A DNA stretch of 64,000 nt from Dermatophagoides farinae (Eukaryota; Arthropoda; Arachnida; Sarcoptiformes; Pyroglyphidae), in contig NC_134680.1 of assembly GCF_024713945.1 (NCBI RefSeq), forward strand, positions 3,930,001-3,994,000, read 5' to 3'. Positions 62,784 to 64,000 of the stretch are shown in pieces. The notes beneath the pieces were generated by a model, which saw only the letters and a program-made list of their open reading frames with translations, had not been told where the DNA came from and did no database searches. The position numbers and the translations under genes were made by a program. The number at the start of each line of letters is the position of its first letter. Positions within the stretch are counted from its first letter, which is position 1.

Positions 62784-64000
62784 AAAACTTATGGACATTT
62801 GGCATGAAAATGTCATAATCATTGCTCGAAATGATTTACATTATTCTATATTGATGATGATGATTACGATGGCAATGGCCATTGAAAAAATTTTTTTTCT
62901 TCTTTTGGTTACGTTATTTATGAGTTTATATGATTGAATTTTCTTTCAATGTGTTTTTTTTGTTTATTTTGATTAATTTTTCTTTTTCATTTTTCAATAA
63001 TTATTATAATTAGGTTTGTTCGATAGTTGGCCGTGCTGAATTATTGTCGGCAATATTTTATCTATCATCCATACTATTATGGGATTATTCCGAAAATTCA
63101 ACATCAACAATTACAAGAACATTGAAATCTTTTACAAATGAATCGAATTATAATCAAGATGAAAAACAATCACAATTACTATCATCATATCGATGGTGGT
63201 GTTTGTGGTCACAATTACAATTATTTATTGATAAATATCATCGATTATTATCAATAATAATGGCTTTATTTGGATTTCTTTGTAAAGAACAAGCAATATT
63301 TGTATTGATATATTTAGCTATTAATCATTTATTCATCAATAACAACAACAACAACAATAATGATTATGATCATCATCATCATCATGATAATAAGATAATT
63401 CGACAACGATATCAACAACAACAACAACAACGACGACGAAAACATCGATCCATTTTCACATCATTATCCTCATCGTCATCAATAAACTATGGATCATCAT
63501 CATTACCATTGATGATTATTATGACCAGAACAAAATTAAGAATAATCATTATATTAGCGGCCGTGTTTATAATAGCAACGTATATACGTTTTATAATGAT
63601 GGACTATTCGTTACCAATATTTAACAGGTAAATGAAAAAAAAACAATCCAAATTACTATTTCCTAACCATTCGACATTCCTATATATTTGGATAACAAGA
63701 TGAATTCTTGAAATTTGAGAATCTTGATTATATTCCAGATAAATGTTTTTTTTCTCTTTCAAAAGTCTCATTAGTATAAAATGAATGAATGGTGAGTGAA
63801 CAAACCAGAATGAAAGATGTCAAATGATATTTACCCAGTACCAGAAAAAAATAGTAGTAGTATATAGCTAATTTGAGCAATAACAAAAAAAAGTAAAAGA
63901 TTCGGACGATTCTTCATTTTATTCCTTCGTGTTTTCAATGGAATTTTAGAGTGCTAGAATTTTTTTTTCATATTATTTTTCCATTTTAGAATCACAAGGA
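52012..64000 (+). CDS. TMTC family ER O-mannosyltransferase, 5' part, partial at window end
   Basis: Exons 52012-52578, 55512-55648, 55728-55884, 63014-63627 and probably 63990 onward join in frame, with introns of 2933, 79, 7129 and 362 nt. The product starts with a low-complexity cytosolic segment (His, Ser, Gln runs), then a membrane helix (about residues 132-150). Next comes the luminal ELVFDDRPAI, whose acidic pair is conserved in TMTC proteins and in the GT-C fold. WFNDYWGTPL, SHKSYRPLTVLTFRINY, FAVHPIHTDC and VGRAELLSAIFY are hallmark TMTC blocks; WGTPL and GRAELLS look closest to TMTC3, but the paralogue is not certain. TMTCs O-mannosylate cadherin domains in the ER. The C-terminal TPR repeats lie beyond the window. 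Exon 4 has an arthropod-style Asn/His/Gln/Ser-rich insert. The start at 52012 gives a long N-terminus; Met51 is an alternative. Confidence 0.88.
52579..55511. other. TMTC intron 1
   Basis: This 2.9-kb intron contains CA/TG tracts (longest at 54495-54532), GTT runs and an ATC run near 55269-55300. I see no nested gene; the frames at 54688-55310 are phenylalanine-rich translations of T-rich DNA. Confidence 0.7.
54495..54532. repeat. (TG)n microsatellite in intron 1
   Basis: Nineteen uninterrupted TG units. Confidence 0.95.
55512..55648 (+). CDS. TMTC exon 2
   Basis: Acceptor ACATATATAG and donor CG|GTAAGT bound 137 nt coding TLSHKSYRPLTVLTFRINY, then a second membrane-like segment ending in ILFYR. 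This carries the most conserved TMTC motif. Confidence 0.93.
55728..55884 (+). CDS. TMTC exon 3
   Basis: After a 79-nt intron this exon completes the split Arg codon and codes a Ser-rich loop, then MAALFAVHPIHTDC; donor TGT|GTAAGT, phase 0. Confidence 0.92.
58061..58225. repeat. Cluster of (CA)n tracts
   Basis: Three CA/ACAC arrays within 165 bp, a few hundred bases upstream of the retroelement remnant. Confidence 0.85.
58611..60695 (+). mobile_element. 5'-truncated BEL/Pao LTR retrotransposon remnant
   Basis: The remnant carries the 3' half of a BEL/Pao pol gene in the same orientation as the host gene. Upstream of 58611 there are stops in all frames within about 150 bp, and gag, protease and nearly all of the reverse transcriptase are absent. 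I could not find an LTR on either side; the right flank (60696-60780) is ordinary AT-rich DNA. The 2-kb segment is free of the microsatellites that fill its surroundings and has balanced codon use, which fits recent arrival or selection on the reading frame. Confidence 0.88.
58659..60695 (+). CDS. RNase H - integrase - DUF5641 polyprotein fragment (BEL/Pao pol)
   Basis: The frame is uninterrupted for about 678 codons from 58659. It has no ATG near its beginning (the first in-frame Met is about residue 61 counted from 58680). Counting from 58680: the RT-RNase H connection begins GKFFDPYGIFDPW (6-18). RNase H has FSDAS (D76), VVELELLA (E113 or E115), WSDSK (D142) and NPADLFSR (D190). The integrase zinc-binding H2C2 motif has H326/H331 and C361/C364. 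The integrase core has VDFFGP (D396), YSDNGTSF (D455) and NGTAERL (E502). The DUF5641 C-terminus reads NDLVLVPSEFRKRKDWPIAK. All catalytic residues are present. RT is missing, so it cannot retrotranspose autonomously. It might be a recent fragment, or an ORF retained for a host use; the sequence alone does not decide. Confidence 0.85.
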   Translation, partial: PVQTKRDLLAIIGKFFDPYGIFDPWKLKLRLLYRTVIKNEWDSPISNEIKNQIDLHLQDANQLSKLKMDRCVPSNGEIHGFSDASTSAYGYVVFLKKDDEFHYLFGKSKLVPCKLKTVVELELLAIYELGKILYRIHSIYQNKMTIWSDSKINLCRFNLSPNGQNRKIASQLMKTLKIINDLNISIRHINGHRNPADLFSRIVDTKQFLKLFRFRINSNEFDFSDANLFNVYRISSIAIKNFDYQNSVDDFEKLKSMDQIIDFVKKLLPTGNTANDRWNLIHRLAQYGHDLEEIKLPFIPGEIITIKTRDPNFCPIWIPKQSCLTQALIKEHHESTMHGGIRTTMASIQSKYHIQNLYRLVKKYVFYCEFCRKEKRKPIIQPFAPLPSTRTNFAAPFEAICVDFFGPLHYRNNKKFYGLIVTCLVTRMIKIEIVNSMNANVTLTALNNIFLRCGTPLVIYSDNGTSFVRCNKEIQKFFDHLQKISEVDNRRIEWKFSPPNAPWYNGTAERLIAVVKRCLRTLDNEFKSIEDAHNMFLKIESIINNRPIIQNDERWISPFELAYGRKQEPLIKNDLEIGPNNNWLNHLSNIRKKFEKFWKHQYLASLIQSNPPSPTDININDLVLVPSEFRKRKDWPIAKITEAIKSSDGVVRAVKIKFLDNNNEFIRPTNGLVLLKFV
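60696..63013. other. Rest of TMTC intron 3, no gene
   Basis: Simple repeats: TG near 61032-61047, ATC near 61816-61838, poly-T near 62168-62184, GA run at 62759-62783. Open frames at 61509-61922 and 62031-62333 are phenylalanine- or repeat-derived. Confidence 0.5.
62759..62783. repeat. (GA)n microsatellite
   Basis: Twelve GA units directly following a CA run. Confidence 0.9.
63014..63627 (+). CDS. TMTC exon 4
   Basis: Acceptor ATAATTAG and donor AACAG|GTAAAT bound 614 nt. It begins VCSIVGRAELLSAIFY, continues through FLCKEQAIFVLIY and a low-complexity loop (Asn, His, Gln, Arg, Ser runs), and ends in a membrane helix followed by MMDYSLPIFN and a split Arg codon. Confidence 0.9.
63990..64000 (+). 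CDS. TMTC exon 5, first bases only
   Basis: An acceptor TTTTTCCATTTTAG at the very end of the window is in the right phase to complete the Arg codon left by exon 4 and continues ITR. Only 11 nt are visible. Confidence 0.5.

Larger units (their letters stand above)
55885..63013. other. TMTC intron 3, hosting a retroelement
   Basis: This 7.1-kb intron holds CA/TG runs (56876-56945, 58061-58225), ATC runs and, in the sense orientation, the BEL/Pao remnant at 58611-60695. Outside the remnant I see no gene. Confidence 0.8.

Overview
This window looks like nuclear DNA from an arthropod with an AT-rich, microsatellite-rich genome. An astigmatid mite (house-dust-mite type) fits best; that is an inference from composition and gene structure, because no species marker is present. 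GT..AG introns of about 60-80 nt, coding runs of Ser, Asn, Asp, Gln and His, and very abundant CA, ATC and GTT repeats show it is eukaryotic. I saw no rRNA, tRNA, CRISPR array, operon or prokaryotic gene.

Left end (about 1.7-9 kb): three minus-strand genes. They are an unrecognised 318-residue protein (1764-2720); a four-exon bMERB-domain protein of the MICAL-like/EHBP1 family with three NPF motifs (3706-6287); and a two-exon RNF121/RNF175-type membrane RING E3 ligase (7708-8929). All splice junctions proposed for the last two keep frame.

Middle (about 9-52 kb): about 43 kb dominated by homopolymers and simple repeats, with no long recognisable gene. It contains short islands of higher complexity. 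A few look like terminal exons of minus-strand genes (12499-12662, 24199-24513, 30363-30505) and one like a small secreted protein (28013-28264). Others are open on both strands and cannot be oriented. A perfect 45-bp inverted repeat bounds a 509-bp segment at 18138-18646, the best candidate for a small non-autonomous transposon.

Right end (52-64 kb): the first exons of a plus-strand TMTC gene (ER O-mannosyltransferase family). They start at 52012, run through four exons and leave the window in a probable fifth. Intron 3 (7.1 kb) contains a sense-oriented BEL/Pao retrotransposon remnant at 58611-60695. Its RNase H, integrase and DUF5641 regions are uninterrupted and keep their catalytic residues, but gag, protease and almost all of the reverse transcriptase are missing. 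An in-frame AG lies at its 5' edge, so splicing of this ORF into a TMTC transcript is worth testing.

The recognised genes act in secretory and endosomal membrane biology (ER E3 ligase, ER mannosyltransferase, Rab/EHD adaptor). Nothing suggests that they are co-regulated.
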